Shown: positions 50,326-60,842, counted from the first letter of the stretch. The stretch: DNA of 64,000 nucleotides from CAWBFD01 sp963788115 (GCA_963788115.1 CAWBFD010000004.1:1922001-1986000); one strand, 5' to 3'. Numbers and translations are program-made. Notes: a model not told the origin generated them from the letters alone.

Positions 50326-52271
50326 GATGGTTCCGACGAAGACGTCGGCGCGGTGAGGGTGGCTTCTCCCGTATCGCCGCCGGGAGCACGGCCGCGATCA
50401 TCATCATCGGCGGCGTCATCGCCGGGAACAACCTCATCAACGAGGGCGATGGCGAACTCATCAACGAGGGCGATGGCGAACCGCCTCCGTCGGAAGCGCC
50501 GACCGGTCCGCCCGCAGGGACCGAACTGTGCAACGGCGGTCCAGACGCAGCCGCGGCGTTCTTATCCCCGTACCCGGAGCTTCCGACTCTCGCCGAAGTG
50601 AACGCCGACCCGCAGTTCGCCGACTATGACTTCACGTCAGTCGTGGAAGTCCCCGTCGGCAATAACAGTGACGTGATCGGCCAAGGCTTCTTGATCGCTT
50701 CCAACACGTTCTTCTGGTTCGAGCCGGGCGTACACACCCTCAACCTGGATCCGTTCGCGCAGGTCCCGCTCGGCCCGCCACCCGAGTCGTATATCGCGTT
50801 CGTTGGCGGCGGCACCGCCGACGACATGGCAATCTTCGATGGGCAGGACACCAGCCTCCTCGCGTTCGGGGAATCGCGTCGCACATCACGATCCAGTACC
50901 TCCAGATCCGCGACTTTGTCGTGGGGCCGGACCAGATGATCGTCAACCATGACGCGGGCGACGACTGGGTGGTCAGTCACAACATCATCGGGCCGAACGA
51001 GGACGGCGGCGCCGCTCTCGGCCTCGGCCAGAACCAGGTCGTGACGAACAACTGCATCTTTCAGAACGGCCAATACGCGATCAACGGTTACAGCGCGAAC
51101 TGTGAAGTCGGCATAGAGCCGGAAGGCACCTGCCCCGTGAACGGCGTGCTGATCGACACGAACGAGATCATGGAGAACAACTGGTACACGTTCGATTCCG
51201 GCCCGGCAACGAACGTGACCCAGAACGGTTGGGCGACCGGCCCGTCAGGAGCGGGCTGCCCGAACTGCGGTTTGGATAACTACCCGACTCCGGGCGGGCC
51301 GTTCTATCAGCCGTTTCGTGGGCAACTGCGGTTGCTCGGGCGCGATGAAGCTCTGGATCGAGTACGACACCGACGTCACCAACAACTGGATCCACTCCAA
51401 CCACTCGCAGGGCATCTGGGCCGACGTCCTCAACACCGACGTCCGCATCAGCGGGAACTACATCGCCAACAACTGGGGGATCGGCATCTTCTACGAAGTG
51501 TCATACAACGCGGAGATCACCGACAACCGGTTCGAGAACAACGGGTGGGTGAGCGGCTCGCAGAACAGCACGTTCCCGACCGGCGCGATCTACTTCTCGG
51601 AGAGCGGCTACAACGAGGCCGCCGAACCGAACAACGGCAGCGGCTTCACCGCGGTCGACGGGAACTTGTTCATCAACAACTGGGACGGCATCGTCCTGTG
51701 GGAGAACGCCGACCGATACTGCACGAACGGTCTCCCGCTCGGCTCATGCACGTCACCGCAGATCGGCGACCCGGCGAACACGGGAGCGACCCTCGACACC
51801 TGCGACGACCTCGGGGTCGCGATCGAACGACCCGCCACTCCCCGAGCAGGGACTGCTCTACACATGCCGTTGGAACACCGCTGAACATCCACGTCACCAA
51901 CAACTACTTCGAGTTCGATCCCGACGCAATCGACCCGTCAACCATGACGCCGTACTGGTCCGGGAGAGGAGTGCGCCGACTCATACTGCGGGTCGCAGGC
52001 GATCGTCTCGAACTTCTCCTCGACCGCGCACTGGCCCGCCGACCTGCTCGCACATTCGATTACGTGGGACCAAGGCAACGAGTTCGACAACAACGAGTAC
52101 GTCGGGCCGTGGACGTTCGACACGAACGAACCGAACCAGAGCGCCCCCTTCGCGCCGTTGTCGTTCGAGGAGTGGCAGTCGGAGACGGGTTCCCGGGGTG
52201 GCAGCGGCGTCAACACTGAGAACCATCCGGCCTTCGATGAGAACAGCACCTGCGGCGGCTGTCTGCCGTAG
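50322..52271 (+). CDS. Secreted right-handed beta-helix protein (several frameshifts)
   Basis: The N-terminus MRWFRRRRRRGEGGFSRIAA is followed by a hydrophobic signal anchor (STAAIIIIGGVIAGN). Beyond it the sequence is a long ladder of short strands with Asn turns: VVSHNIIGPNEDGGAALGLG, QNQVVTNNCIFQNGQYAING, DVTNNWIHSNHSQGIWADVL, VRISGNYIANNWGIGIF, LFINNWDGIVLWENAD, LNIHVTNNYFEF. This is the parallel beta-helix of pectate lyases and phage tail spikes. The C-terminus has four Cys. The frame changes near 50875, 51317, 51825-51829 and 51965; corrected, it is about 645 residues. GC is lower than in the neighbours, suggesting transfer. A polysaccharide-binding or -cleaving role is inferred. Confidence 0.75.
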
Positions 52272-52339
52272 GAGCATCCGCTAGAGGTAAGGGAACCGAC
52301 AATGTACGAAGAACTCGGCGAGGCGCTCGGAGTGGTGCA

Positions 52340-52666
52340 GTGACCGCCGGGCAGTCGTTGCCCCGTGGCGGTGCGGTCGGCGCCCAACCGAAGGGCGGCG
52401 CGATTCGCGGGCACGTGTCGTTCACGTTGTCGCCCACGACGACGGAACCACCAGCCGGGAACCAACTCCGGTTCAATCATGCGACGCACACGTCCGCGAC
52501 GCTGATCTGGGCGACGGTCTCGGCCTTGGATGGCCTCGACGTGTCGGTCGGGCGCTGCGTCTCATATCCATGGGTCGACTTCGGGCTCCGCTCCCCTCCG
52601 GTCGCTGCGCCGCTACGTCTCATATGCTTCGGCCGTTCGGTGCGGACCCCGGGGGGAAGCGCTTGA
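52340..52666 (+). CDS. Small protein after the beta-helix gene, phage-like context
   Basis: GTG 52340 overlaps the stop of a 13-codon frame (52302-52343). The plausible part is the first 70 residues: MTAGQSLPRGGAVGAQPKGG, RGHVSFTLSPTTTEPPAGNQ, then LRFNHATHTSATLIWATVSA, a beta-rich sequence like small phage structural proteins. After about 52555 the translation loses character and runs into the repeat region, so the true end may be lost to a frameshift or a module boundary. No function recognised. Confidence 0.4.
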   Translation: MTAGQSLPRGGAVGAQPKGGAIRGHVSFTLSPTTTEPPAGNQLRFNHATHTSATLIWATVSALDGLDVSVGRCVSYPWVDFGLRSPPVAAPLRLICFGRSVRTPGGSA

Positions 52667-52668
52667 GG

Positions 52669-53998
52669 GTGATCGTGGCGCGCGTGCTGTTCGGTGCCCT
52701 CGCGGTGCTCGGCGTGCTCGCGGCTCCAGCCGGCGCCCAGGAGACGACCACCACCGCCCCCGCGGGCGGCGAAGCGGCCACGCCGGTCATCCGGGGCACG
52801 TTCACGAGCGGGTCGACGCCGATCGAAGGCGTCACGATCACCGCGACCGCGGTCGACGTTCCCGACGATCCCGAACTTCGAAGGCGAAGCCACCTCCGAC
52901 GCCGACGGCGTGTGGGCGATCGAAGCACCCGGACCCGGCGTCTACCGCCTCGCGATCGACACCGACACCATCCCCGAAGACTTCGCGCTCGAGGATCCCG
53001 ACCGTTTCGAGTTGCCGCAGTTCCGCGTCTTCCCCGGTGCGACTTCGTCGAACGCGGTGTTCCGCTTCGCGAGCGAAGAAGGCGGTGGGATCGTCGCGCC
53101 CAGCCGGTGGGAACGGATGCTGAACCTGATCTTCAGCGGCATCCGCCTCGGGCTGATCATCGGGCTGTGCTCGGTCGGACTTGTCGCTCGTCTTCGGCAC
53201 CACCGGCCTCGTGAACTTCGCGCAAGGTGAGCTGGTGACGCTCGGCGCGCTGCTCGCGTGGTTCTTGAATACCTCGACGCGGCGGTCCCGAGTGGACTCT
53301 TGTGTTCGCGACGATCGTCGCGGTGATCTTGTCCGGCCTGTTCGGCGGCGCGCTCGACATGGTGTTGTGGCGACCGATGGTGCGGCGGCGCAGCGGCGCG
53401 CTGGCGCGCATGCTCGTGTCGATCGGGCTCGCGCTGTTCCTGCGCTACCTGTTCCAGGTGCTCACCGACGGCTCGCCCAACACCTTCCGGCAGTACGCGA
53501 CGCAGGGTCCGACCGACATCGGCCCGATCTCGTTCCCCGTCAGCACCTACGTCATCATGGTGATCTGCGCGGTGGTGCTCATCGGCGTCGGACTGTTGCT
53601 CGAGCAGACGCGGCTCGGAACCGCGATCCGCGCCGTCGCCGACGAGAAGGACCTCGCCGAGGCCTCCGGCATCGACGTCCGCCGCGTGATCACGATGATC
53701 TGGATCGGCAGCACCGCGCTGGCCGGCCTCGGCGGCATCATGCTCGGGATCTCCGAGACCGTGCAGTTCAACATGGGCTTCCGATTGCTGTTGACGATGT
53801 TCGCGGCGGTCGTCCTCGGTGGTCTCGGCTCCGCCTACGGCGCGATGGTCGGCGGGCTCGTCGTCGGGCGTCGCGTCCGAGGTGTCGACGTACTGGATCG
53901 ACGCCGACTTCAAGTACGCCGTCGGGCTCGCCATCCTGATCGTCGTGCTCATGGTGCGGCCGCAGGGCATCCTGGGCATCCGCGAGCGGATCGGGTAG
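52669..53998 (+). CDS. LivH-type ABC permease with N-terminal extracytoplasmic domain (frameshifts)
   Basis: The protein starts with a signal peptide (VLFGALAVLGVLAAPAGAQ). A carboxypeptidase-regulatory-like beta domain follows (RGTFTSGSTPIEGVTITATA; EATSDADGVWAIEAPGPGVY), and then the LivH permease: LIFSGIRLGLIIGLCSVG, SLVFGTTGLVNFAQGELVTL, ALARMLVSIGLALFLRYLF and the EAA-like TRLGTAIRAVADEKDLAEAS. The C-terminus VRPQGILGIRERIG is typical. Frames change near 52873, 53187, 53290 and 53873. LivH homologs normally begin at the first membrane helix, so the added domain is unusual. It is first in the transporter operon. Confidence 0.8.
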
Positions 53999-54007
53999 GG
54001 GACCGCG

Positions 54008-55024
54008 ATGGACTGGAGCCTCATCTTCGAGGACGGGCTGCGCACCGGCCTTCGGCATCATCGCCGCGGTGTACGCGCTCACCGCGGTCGGGCCTCAACC
54101 TCCAGTTCGGTTACACGGGCCTGATGAACTACGGGCAGGCGGGTTTCGTGCTCGTCGGCGCGTACGGCACGGCGATCTTCGTCTACGAAGTTCCGACGAA
54201 GTCGGTGGGCTCGACCGCTCGTTGCCTGCGGGCTTCCTCGTCGGCTGCCTGTGCGCGATCGTGCTCGGGCTCATCCTCGGCATCCCGACCCTGCGGCTTC
54301 GAGGCGACTACCTCGCGATCGTCACGATCTCGGCGGCGGAGATCCTGCGCATCACCGCGAACTCGCGCGCTGCGCAAGACATCACCGGCGGACCGCAGGG
54401 CATGCGGTTCTCGTCCGGGCTTCTACGACCTGAACCCGTTCGACGGCCGCTTCAAGCTGTTCGGCGCGGTCGCATTCTCGGCGGACACGCTCTGGGTGAT
54501 GACGTGCACCTGGGGTCTCGTCGCGATCTACGAGCATCGCAATGTTCCTGCTCATCCGCAGCCCGTGGGGCCGCGCGCTCGAAGGCGGTGCGCGAGGACG
54601 AGGACGCGGCGCGTGCGCTCGGCAAGAACGTCTACGCGTACAAGATGCAGAGCCTCGTCATCGGCGGTGTCATCGGCGGGATGGCCGGGATCATGCTGGC
54701 CCTCGACCGGCAGTTCGTGGAGCCCGACGCGTTCCAGTCGTCGATCACGTTCCTCGCGTATGCCGCGCTGATCCTCGGCGGCCTGGCGCGCATCCTCGGG
54801 CCCGATCCTCGGCTCGATCGTGTTGTGGTTCGTCATCGCCGCGTCGGAGCGATTCCTCCGCGAAGCGGTCGACAACGGGTTCCTCGGGATCGACAACGTC
54901 ATCACGTCCGACGACATCGGCCCGGTCCGGTTCATGCTCGTCGGCTTGCTGCTCATGCTGCTCGTGATCTTCCGGCCCGCAAGGCATCCTCGGCAACCGG
55001 AACGAGGTGATGCTCGGTGACTGA
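54008..55024 (+). CDS. LivM-type ABC permease (several frameshifts)
   Basis: Second permease of the transporter, ATG 54008 (MDWSLIFEDGLRT). Joining frames gives AFGIIAAVYALTAVGLNLQF, GYTGLMNYGQAGFVLVGAYG, FLVGCLCAIVLGLILGIPTL, LRGDYLAIVTISAAEILR, ALKAVREDEDAARALGKNVY, SLVIGGVIGGMAGIMLAL and VIFRPQGILGNRNEVMLGD. All LivM landmarks are there, but the frame breaks at about eight places (for example 54030, 54091, 54210, 54418, 54532, 54581, 54804, 54979), nearly all explained by one extra G or C. It overlaps livG by 8 bp. Confidence 0.8.
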
Positions 55025-55873
55025 CGCCGCGCCCTGCCGCCGCGATCGCACCGGAACCCGGTGTGGCCAAGCCGGACCCGATCCTCGTCGCCCGGCGGGA
55101 TCACGCGGACGTTCGGCGGCCTGCTCGCGGTCAACGTCGACCGCCTCGAGGTGCGAGCGCAACACGATCACGGCCCTCATCGGGCCCAACGGCGCGGGGA
55201 AGACGACCCTGTTCAACCTGCTCACCGGGTTCGACAAGCCCGATCACGGCGCCTGGACGGTTCGACGACCACGAGCTCGCGGGCACGCCGGCCTACAAGA
55301 TCGCCCGGCTCGGAATGGTGCGCACGTTCCAGCTCACGAAGTCGCTCTCGCGCCTGACGGTGCTCGACAACATGCTCCTGGGCGCGCCGAACCAACGCGG
55401 TGAACGTTTCCTTCCGGGCTTGTTCCAGACGTGGCGCGGCGCAGGAACGCGAGAACACCGAGCGCGCGCTCGACCTGCTCGAACGGTTCAACCTCATCGC
55501 GAAGCGCGACGATCCGGCCGGCACGATGTCGGGCGGCCAGCGCAAGCTCTTGGAGATGGCGCGCGCGCTGATGGTCGATCCGCAGCTCGTCATGCTCGAC
55601 GAGCCGATGGCGGGCGTGAACCCGGCGCTCGTCGAGTCCCTGCTCGATCACGTGCGCGAACTTCGCGCCGAGGGTCGCACGGTCATGTTCGTCGAGCACG
55701 ACATGGACGTGGTGATGTCGATCAGCGACTGGGTCGTGTGCATGGCCGAAGGCAACGTGATCGCCGAGGGTCCGCCGGCCTCGATCGTCACCAACGAAGC
55801 GGTGATCGACGCGTATCTCGGAACCCACCACGGCCAACGCGCCCCCGTCCCGCCACCTGAGGAGACCGCATGA
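55017..55873 (+). CDS. LivG-type ABC ATPase (frameshifts in first half)
   Basis: ATPase of the branched-chain-type importer, GTG 55017. Corrected, it reads APEPGVAKPDPILVARGITR, TFGGLLAVNVDRLEVQRNTI, Walker A IGPNGAGKTTLFNLLTGF, MVRTFQLTKSLSRLTVLDNM, signature MSGGQRKLLEMARALM, Walker B LVMLDEPMAGV and FVEHDMDVVMSISDWVVCM. The part after 55445 is intact. Breaks lie near 55025, 55097, 55155, 55260 and 55445, each cured by dropping one base. It ends overlapping livF by 4 bp. Confidence 0.87.
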
Positions 55874-56595
55874 CGCTGCTCGAAGCGCGCGACGTGGTCG
55901 CGGGCTACCTGCCGGGTATCGACATCCTCCACGGCTGCAACCTCACCGTGAGCGAGGGTGAGCTCATCGGCATGATCGGCCCGAACGGCGCGGGGAAGTC
56001 GACGCTGCTCAAGGCCGTCTTCGGCCTCGTCGACGTGCGATCGGGAACGGTGACGTTGCGGGACGAGTCGATCACGCGCCTCGCCGCCCACGAGCTCGTC
56101 GCAGCGCGGCGTCGGCTACGTCCCTCAGGTCCGCAACGTGTTCGCGACGCTGACCGTCGAGGACAACCTGCGGATGGGCGCGTACATCAAGGCCCGCGAG
56201 TTCGCGCGACGACGCGACCACATCATGACGCTGCTGCCCCGTCTGGGTGAGCGGCGCGGTCAGCACGCGCGGGCTCGCTGTCGGGCGGCGAACGCCAGAT
56301 GCTCGCGATGGCGCGCGCGTTGATGACCGAGCCTTCGGTGCTGCTCCTCGACGAGCCGTCGGCGGGCCTCTCGCCGATGATGCAGGACGACGTGTTCGAA
56401 CGCATCGCCGGGATCAACGCATCTGGTGTCTCGGTGCTCATGGTCGAGCAGAACGCGCGCCGCTGCCTCCAGATCGCGCACCGCGCCTACGTCCTCGACC
56501 AGGGCCGCAACGCCTACGAAGGCGCCGGCGCGGCGCTGCTCGCCGACCCCAAGGTCGTCGAGCTCTACCTCGGCACCCTCGCCCGCGTCGACTGA
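55870..56595 (+). CDS. LivF-type ABC ATPase (two frameshifts)
   Basis: Second ATPase of the transporter, ATG 55870. It begins MTLLEARDVVAGYLPGIDIL with Walker A MIGPNGAGKSTLLKAVFGLV. After a break near 56106 it runs GVGYVPQVRNVFATLTVEDN, and after another near 56265 it shows the signature LSGGERQMLAMARALM, Walker B VLLLDEPSAGLSPM and VLMVEQNARRCLQIAHRAYV. The C-terminus VVELYLGTLARVD is normal. Corrected length is about 240 residues, as expected. It is last in the plus-strand operon; a strong hairpin follows. Confidence 0.87.
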
Positions 56596-56608
56596 CCGCC
56601 GCAACGAG

Positions 56609-56651
56609 CGACCTGCGTGAGTCGCACGTCGCGCGTGAGCCACGCAGGTCG
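56609..56651. repeat. Inverted repeat after livF
   Basis: Arms cgacctgcgtg (56609-56619) and cacgcaggtcg (56641-56651) pair perfectly over 11 bp with a 21-bp loop, just before the main terminator hairpin. It may add to transcription end or RNA stability. Confidence 0.45.
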
Positions 56652-56664
56652 GATTCGGGCGCGA

Positions 56665-56694
56665 ACGGCCCCCGGACCGGAGTCCGGGGGCCGT
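56665..56694. terminator. Strong bidirectional hairpin between livF and the binding protein gene
   Basis: Arms acggcccccggac (56665-56677) and gtccgggggccgt (56682-56694) pair perfectly around the loop cgga, followed on the plus strand by cttcactt. It stands between two converging genes and is well placed to end both transcripts. Confidence 0.75.
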
Positions 56695-56709
56695 CTTCAC
56701 TTCGTGTGA

Positions 56710-58038
56710 CTAGGCCTCGATGCGGATCTGCTCCACACCTTCGACGTTGGTCGGTGCTCCGGCCGCGTCGTACGCCCAGATGTCGTACACGCCGACGGTG
56801 GGCTCACCGACGTCGGACAGGTCCACCGGACCCGATGCGCCGTCGTAGTCGATGTCCTCGCCCGCCTCGAGCAACGCGAGGCAGTCGGCGTAGGCCTGGC
56901 ACACCGTGCCGCCCTGGCTGACGTCGAGCATCGCGCCGGCGATCGCCTCCGGGTCGTCCGTACCCGGCCGACTGGGCCGCGAGCGCGATCAGGATCGTGC
57001 AGTCGTAGTAGTAGGCGGAGAAGATCGTGTCCTGCCCGGTCGCTGCATAGGCCTCGATGAACGGGTGCGTCACGCCGGCCGGAGCCGCCGACGGGCGCGG
57101 TGCCCTTGATGCCCTCGACGACGGCCGGGTTGGCCGCGTCGACCGCCTCGTAGAACGACGATCCCTGCATGCCGTCGGCGGTGTAGACCTGGATCGCATC
57201 CGGACCGATGCCCTGGGCGATCATCTCGCCGATGACCTTGCCGCCGTCGTCGTTGAAGCCGATCACGACCACCGCGTCGGGTGCCGCGTCGACGACCGCG
57301 GCGACGTCCGCCTGGTAGTCGGTCGGCGTCGGGGTCGTAGGCCGCGTTGAGCGGAACCGTGGCGCCGCCGTCGGTGAGGGCCGTCTCGAGCGACGTCGGC
57401 GAATCCGGTCCCGTACGAGTCGTTCCGTGCGAGGATGGCGACGTTGGAGAAGCCGTCGCTCGAGGATGAGCTGGGCCAGCGCGGGACCCTGCAACGCGTC
57501 AGGCGGCGCGGTCCGGAAGTAGAACCCGCCGTCGTCGACGGTGCTGAGCTCCGCCGACGTGTTCGAACCCGAGCACTGCACGACGCCGCGCTTCGCGGAC
57601 CGTGTCGATGATGCCGAGTGTCACGGTGGACGCCGCGGCGCCGACGATCACGTCGACGTTGTCGGAGTTGAGCAGGGTGTCGAGGCCGGTGGCCGCGACA
57701 TCGGCGCTGGTGCCGTCGTCGGCGTCGGCGCGCACGACCGGCGTGCCGTTCACGCCGCCGGCGGCGTTGATCTCCTCGATCGCCATGTCGACGGGTGTGC
57801 TGAGTGCGTCGTAGATGGCCGACAGGTCACCCGACTGCGGGAGCAAGGCGCCGATGACGAGCTCGCCGTCGACATTGCCGCGGTCGCCCGCGGCTGCACC
57901 GTCTTCGGGTTCGGTCTCTTCGGTTGTTTCGTCCGAACTGGCGTCGTCGTCGTCATCGTCGTCGCCGCCGCACGCGGCCGCGATGACCGACGCAACGGTG
58001 AGTGCGACGAGCAGTCGCAACCACTTCTTCTGCAACAT
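56710..58038 (-). CDS. Branched-chain-type ABC substrate-binding lipoprotein (several frameshifts)
   Basis: Periplasmic-binding-protein type I of the importer. It starts MLQKKWLRLLVALTVASVIA and has lipobox AAAC at about residue 23, then an Asp-run linker and the fold: GELVIGALLPQSGDLSAIYD, MAIEEINAAGGVNGTPVV, DNVDVIVGAAASTVTLGIID, CSGSNTSAELSTVDDGGFYF, PDAVVVIGFNDDGGKVIGEM, HPFIEAYAATGQDTIFSAYY, MLDVSQGGTVCQAYADCLAL. Frames change near 57595, 57465-57330, 57087 and 56965. It converges on the permease/ATPase operon and most likely supplies it; the ligand could be an amino acid, amide or urea-like compound. Confidence 0.85.
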
Positions 58039-58129
58039 TGGGTCCCCCCGGGAGTGAATCAGGACGGGGCGAAACTACTCGGCGCCGTCGCCGGCGGGGC
58101 GGCACCCCCCTCCGAATCGCTAGATTCCC

Positions 58130-58375
58130 ATGCTCGTGGGCCATCCGAGCGGCTTCGAGCACCTCCGCTACCTCGGCGACAAGCGGCGCCAGGTCGTGTA
58201 CGACCTCGATCTGGCCGAGGCCGATCCCGGCGTCGCCGCCGCGGTGGCCGACGTCGTCGCGGCCGGCGCCTTTGCCGCCTTCGGGCCCGACACCCTGGCC
58301 GAAGCGAGGAATCGGGGGTACCGGCCCCACCGCTCGATCACGCGTGCAGCGGCCGCCTCGGCGCCCGAAGACTGA
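58130..58375 (+). CDS. Small hypothetical protein before the amidohydrolase
   Basis: An 81-residue product, ATG 58130: MLVGHPSGFEHLRYLGDKRR, then VVYDLDLAEADPGVAAAVAD and FAAFGPDTLAEARNRGYRPH. It is soluble and Ala-rich with no known motif. It lies 11 bp before the amidohydrolase gene on the same strand and is divergent from the binding-protein gene, so it may be co-transcribed with the enzyme. Confidence 0.5.
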   Translation: MLVGHPSGFEHLRYLGDKRRQVVYDLDLAEADPGVAAAVADVVAAGAFAAFGPDTLAEARNRGYRPHRSITRAAAASAPED

Positions 58376-58386
58376 GCGCCGCGCTC

Positions 58387-59232
58387 GTGCCCCGCGCGAT
58401 CGACGTCCACGTCCACCCCTCCACTCCCGAGTACGTCGACGCCGCGATGGGCGACTACGGCCCGGCGTGCGAAGCGCACTTCCGCACCACGCTGCCGCGC
58501 CACAGTGTCGACGAGATGGCGGCCGTGTTCCGGGACGCCGACGTGTACGGCGTGCTGCTCGCGTGGGATGCGGAGACGAACACCGGCCTGCCGCCGGTCA
58601 CGAACGACTTCGTCGCCCGCTGTGTGCGTGACCACCCCGACGCGTTCTGCGGGTTCGCATCCGTCGACCCGCTGAAGGGCGACGCCGCGGTCACCGAGCT
58701 CGAGCGCGCGGTGCGCATGCTCGGACTACGAGGTCTGAAACTGCACCCGACCGCGCAGGGATTCCGGCCCGACGACCGCGCTGTCTACCCGATCTGGGAG
58801 GCCGCGGACGCGCTGCGCATTCCCGTTCTCGTACATACCGGCACGACCGGACTCGGCGCGGGGATGCCGGGCGGCGGGCGGATGAAGCTCGAACCGTCGC
58901 GGCCGATCCACCTCGACGCGGTCGCGGCCGACTTCCCCGACCTGCAGATCGTGATGGCGCATCCGGCGTGGCCGTGGCAGGACGAGCAGCTCGCGGTCGC
59001 TTTGCACAAGCCGAACACGTGGATCGATCTGTCCGGCTGGTCGCCGCGGCGGTTCGCGCCGGAGCTGATCCGAAACATCAAGGGCCCGCTGCGGGACCGG
59101 GTGCTGTTCGGGACCGACTACCCATTCCTCACGCACGCGCAGTGGTTCGGCGCGTGGGAGACGCTCGAGATCCCCGACGACGTCACGGAACTCGTTCTCT
59201 TGGAAAACGCCAAGCGGCTGCTCGCGCTCTGA
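58387..59232 (+). CDS. Amidohydrolase-family (amidohydrolase_2) TIM-barrel protein
   Basis: An intact 281-residue product, GTG 58387. Metal-site motifs seen are DVHVHPS at the N-terminus, GLRGLKLHPTAQGF, VLVHTGTTG, QIVMAHPAWPWQDE and GTDYPFLTHAQW with the catalytic Asp. The family includes decarboxylases and hydrolases acting on aromatic or other cyclic acids (ACMS-decarboxylase-like). Neighbouring genes include an FAD monooxygenase, consistent with degradation of an aromatic compound, but the substrate is not known. Confidence 0.9.
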   Translation: MPRAIDVHVHPSTPEYVDAAMGDYGPACEAHFRTTLPRHSVDEMAAVFRDADVYGVLLAWDAETNTGLPPVTNDFVARCVRDHPDAFCGFASVDPLKGDAAVTELERAVRMLGLRGLKLHPTAQGFRPDDRAVYPIWEAADALRIPVLVHTGTTGLGAGMPGGGRMKLEPSRPIHLDAVAADFPDLQIVMAHPAWPWQDEQLAVALHKPNTWIDLSGWSPRRFAPELIRNIKGPLRDRVLFGTDYPFLTHAQWFGAWETLEIPDDVTELVLLENAKRLLAL

Positions 59233-59338
59233 GGCGCGGTGCCGCATCGTCGAGCGTGAGAACAGCCTGAACCTGTGAAGCCAGGAGTTGTGGAATGCGC
59301 GTGTTGACTTCCTGTGCCGCGAACGCCGTGGAGCGGCG

Positions 59339-60805
59339 ATGACCGAACGTGAAGTCGTGATCGCGGGAGGCGGCCCGACCGGGCTGATGCTGGCGGCGGA
59401 GCTGACCTTGGCGGGGATCGACGTCGTCATCGTCGAACGACGCACCAGTCAGGATCTCGACGGCAAGCGAGCCGGGGGTCTTCACTCGCGCACCATCGAG
59501 GTGCTCGATCAGCGTGGCGTCGAGGCGCGCTTCCTCTCGCAGGGCCAAGCGCATCCGTTCGTGGGCTACGCCGGGACTTTCTTGGACATCAGCGACTTCC
59601 CCACGCGCCACAACTACCTCCTTGCGCTGTGGCAGAGCGACTTCGAGCGCATCCTGGCCGGCTGGGTGGAAGAGCTCGGGGTCCCGATCCTTCGCGGCTG
59701 CGAGGTGGTGGGCTTCGCGCAGGACGACACCGGCGTCGACGTCGAGGTGTCCGACGACACGACCATCCGAGCCGAGTACGTCGTCGGGTGCGACGGAGGG
59801 CGCAGCCTGATCCGCAAGGCGGCCGGTATCGACTTTCCCGGGTGGGACCCGACGAGCAGCTACCTGATCGCCGAGGTCGAGACGGACGAGGAGCCGGAAC
59901 TCGGCATGCGCCCGGAGGGTGGTGGCATCGGTCCCGTCAACCGGGAGGAGGGCGGAGGGCCGTACGGGGTCGTGCTGCTCGAGAAGCACGTCGAGCACAC
60001 CAGTGAGCCCACCCTGCAGGACCTCAGCGAGGCGCTCGTCGCTGCCTACGGGACGAACTACGGGGTGCACAACCCCACGTGGATCTCCCGGTTCACCGAC
60101 ATGACCCGGCAGGCGGCGTCCTATCGCGAGGGACGCGTGCTGCTCGCCGGCGACGCCGCGCACGTGCACGGCCCGCAAGGTGGGCAGGGCCTCAACACGG
60201 GTGTGCAGGATGCCGTCAACCTGGGATGGAAGCTGGCCCAGGTGGTCAACAGGACGTCACCCGAGAGCCTCCTGGACACCTACCACGCCGAACGGCATCC
60301 GGTCGGCGCCCGCGTGTTGCAGAACACCATGGCGCAGGTCGCGCTCAGCCGCATCGACGAGCGCAGCCAGGCGCTCCGCGCCACCGTGCTCGACATGCTC
60401 AGCATGGATGAGCCGCGCACGCGCATCGCCGCGATGATCTCCGGGCTCGACATCCACTACGACCTCGGCGAGGGACATCTGCTGCTCGGGCGGCGCATGC
60501 CCGACCTCGACGTGCACACCGCCGACGGTCCCACGCGCGTCTTCACCTTGCTGCACGACGCGCGGCCAGTCCTCCTCAACCTCGGTGAACCCGGCGGTTT
60601 CAATATTTCTCCTTGGGCGAATCGCATCCGGTTGGTCGACGCCGGGCACGAGGGCGTGTGGGAACTCCCGCTCCTTGGCAAGGTCACGGCGCCCCCGGCC
60701 GTGTTGATCCGACCCGACGGTCATGTCGCCTGGGTAGGAAACCTCACGGACCCGGAGCTGCCTCGAGCACTTTCGACCTGGTTCGGAGCGGCCATTCCGG
60801 CTTAG
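59339..60805 (+). CDS. FAD-dependent aromatic monooxygenase (class A, PHBH-like)
   Basis: An intact 488-residue product; ATG 59339 precedes MTEREVVIAGGGPTGLMLAA. It has the FAD GxGxxG loop, the DG motif VVGCDGGRSLIRKAAGIDF and the second FAD motif LLAGDAAHVHGPQGGQGLN, TGVQDAVNLGWKLAQVVN. A C-terminal thioredoxin-like domain (LLHDARPVLLNLGEPG, VLIRPDGHVAWVG) is typical of RdmE/PgaE-type hydroxylases of phenols and polyketides. It would hydroxylate an aromatic ring with NAD(P)H and oxygen. It lies 106 bp after the amidohydrolase. Confidence 0.93.
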   Translation: MTEREVVIAGGGPTGLMLAAELTLAGIDVVIVERRTSQDLDGKRAGGLHSRTIEVLDQRGVEARFLSQGQAHPFVGYAGTFLDISDFPTRHNYLLALWQSDFERILAGWVEELGVPILRGCEVVGFAQDDTGVDVEVSDDTTIRAEYVVGCDGGRSLIRKAAGIDFPGWDPTSSYLIAEVETDEEPELGMRPEGGGIGPVNREEGGGPYGVVLLEKHVEHTSEPTLQDLSEALVAAYGTNYGVHNPTWISRFTDMTRQAASYREGRVLLAGDAAHVHGPQGGQGLNTGVQDAVNLGWKLAQVVNRTSPESLLDTYHAERHPVGARVLQNTMAQVALSRIDERSQALRATVLDMLSMDEPRTRIAAMISGLDIHYDLGEGHLLLGRRMPDLDVHTADGPTRVFTLLHDARPVLLNLGEPGGFNISPWANRIRLVDAGHEGVWELPLLGKVTAPPAVLIRPDGHVAWVGNLTDPELPRALSTWFGAAIPA

Positions 60806-60842
60806 AACCCGACAGCCGAGCGCCGGGTTTCGTACACGGGGC

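Noticed and set aside
50019..52600. Complete prophage
   Set aside because: No integrase, terminase, capsid or portal protein was found; at most a tail-spike-like fragment is present.
44820..57600. Programmed frameshifting as a general mechanism
   Set aside because: Breaks occur at many unlike sites in unrelated genes without slippery heptamers, and most share one error-like pattern (extra G after C). Sequence error is simpler.
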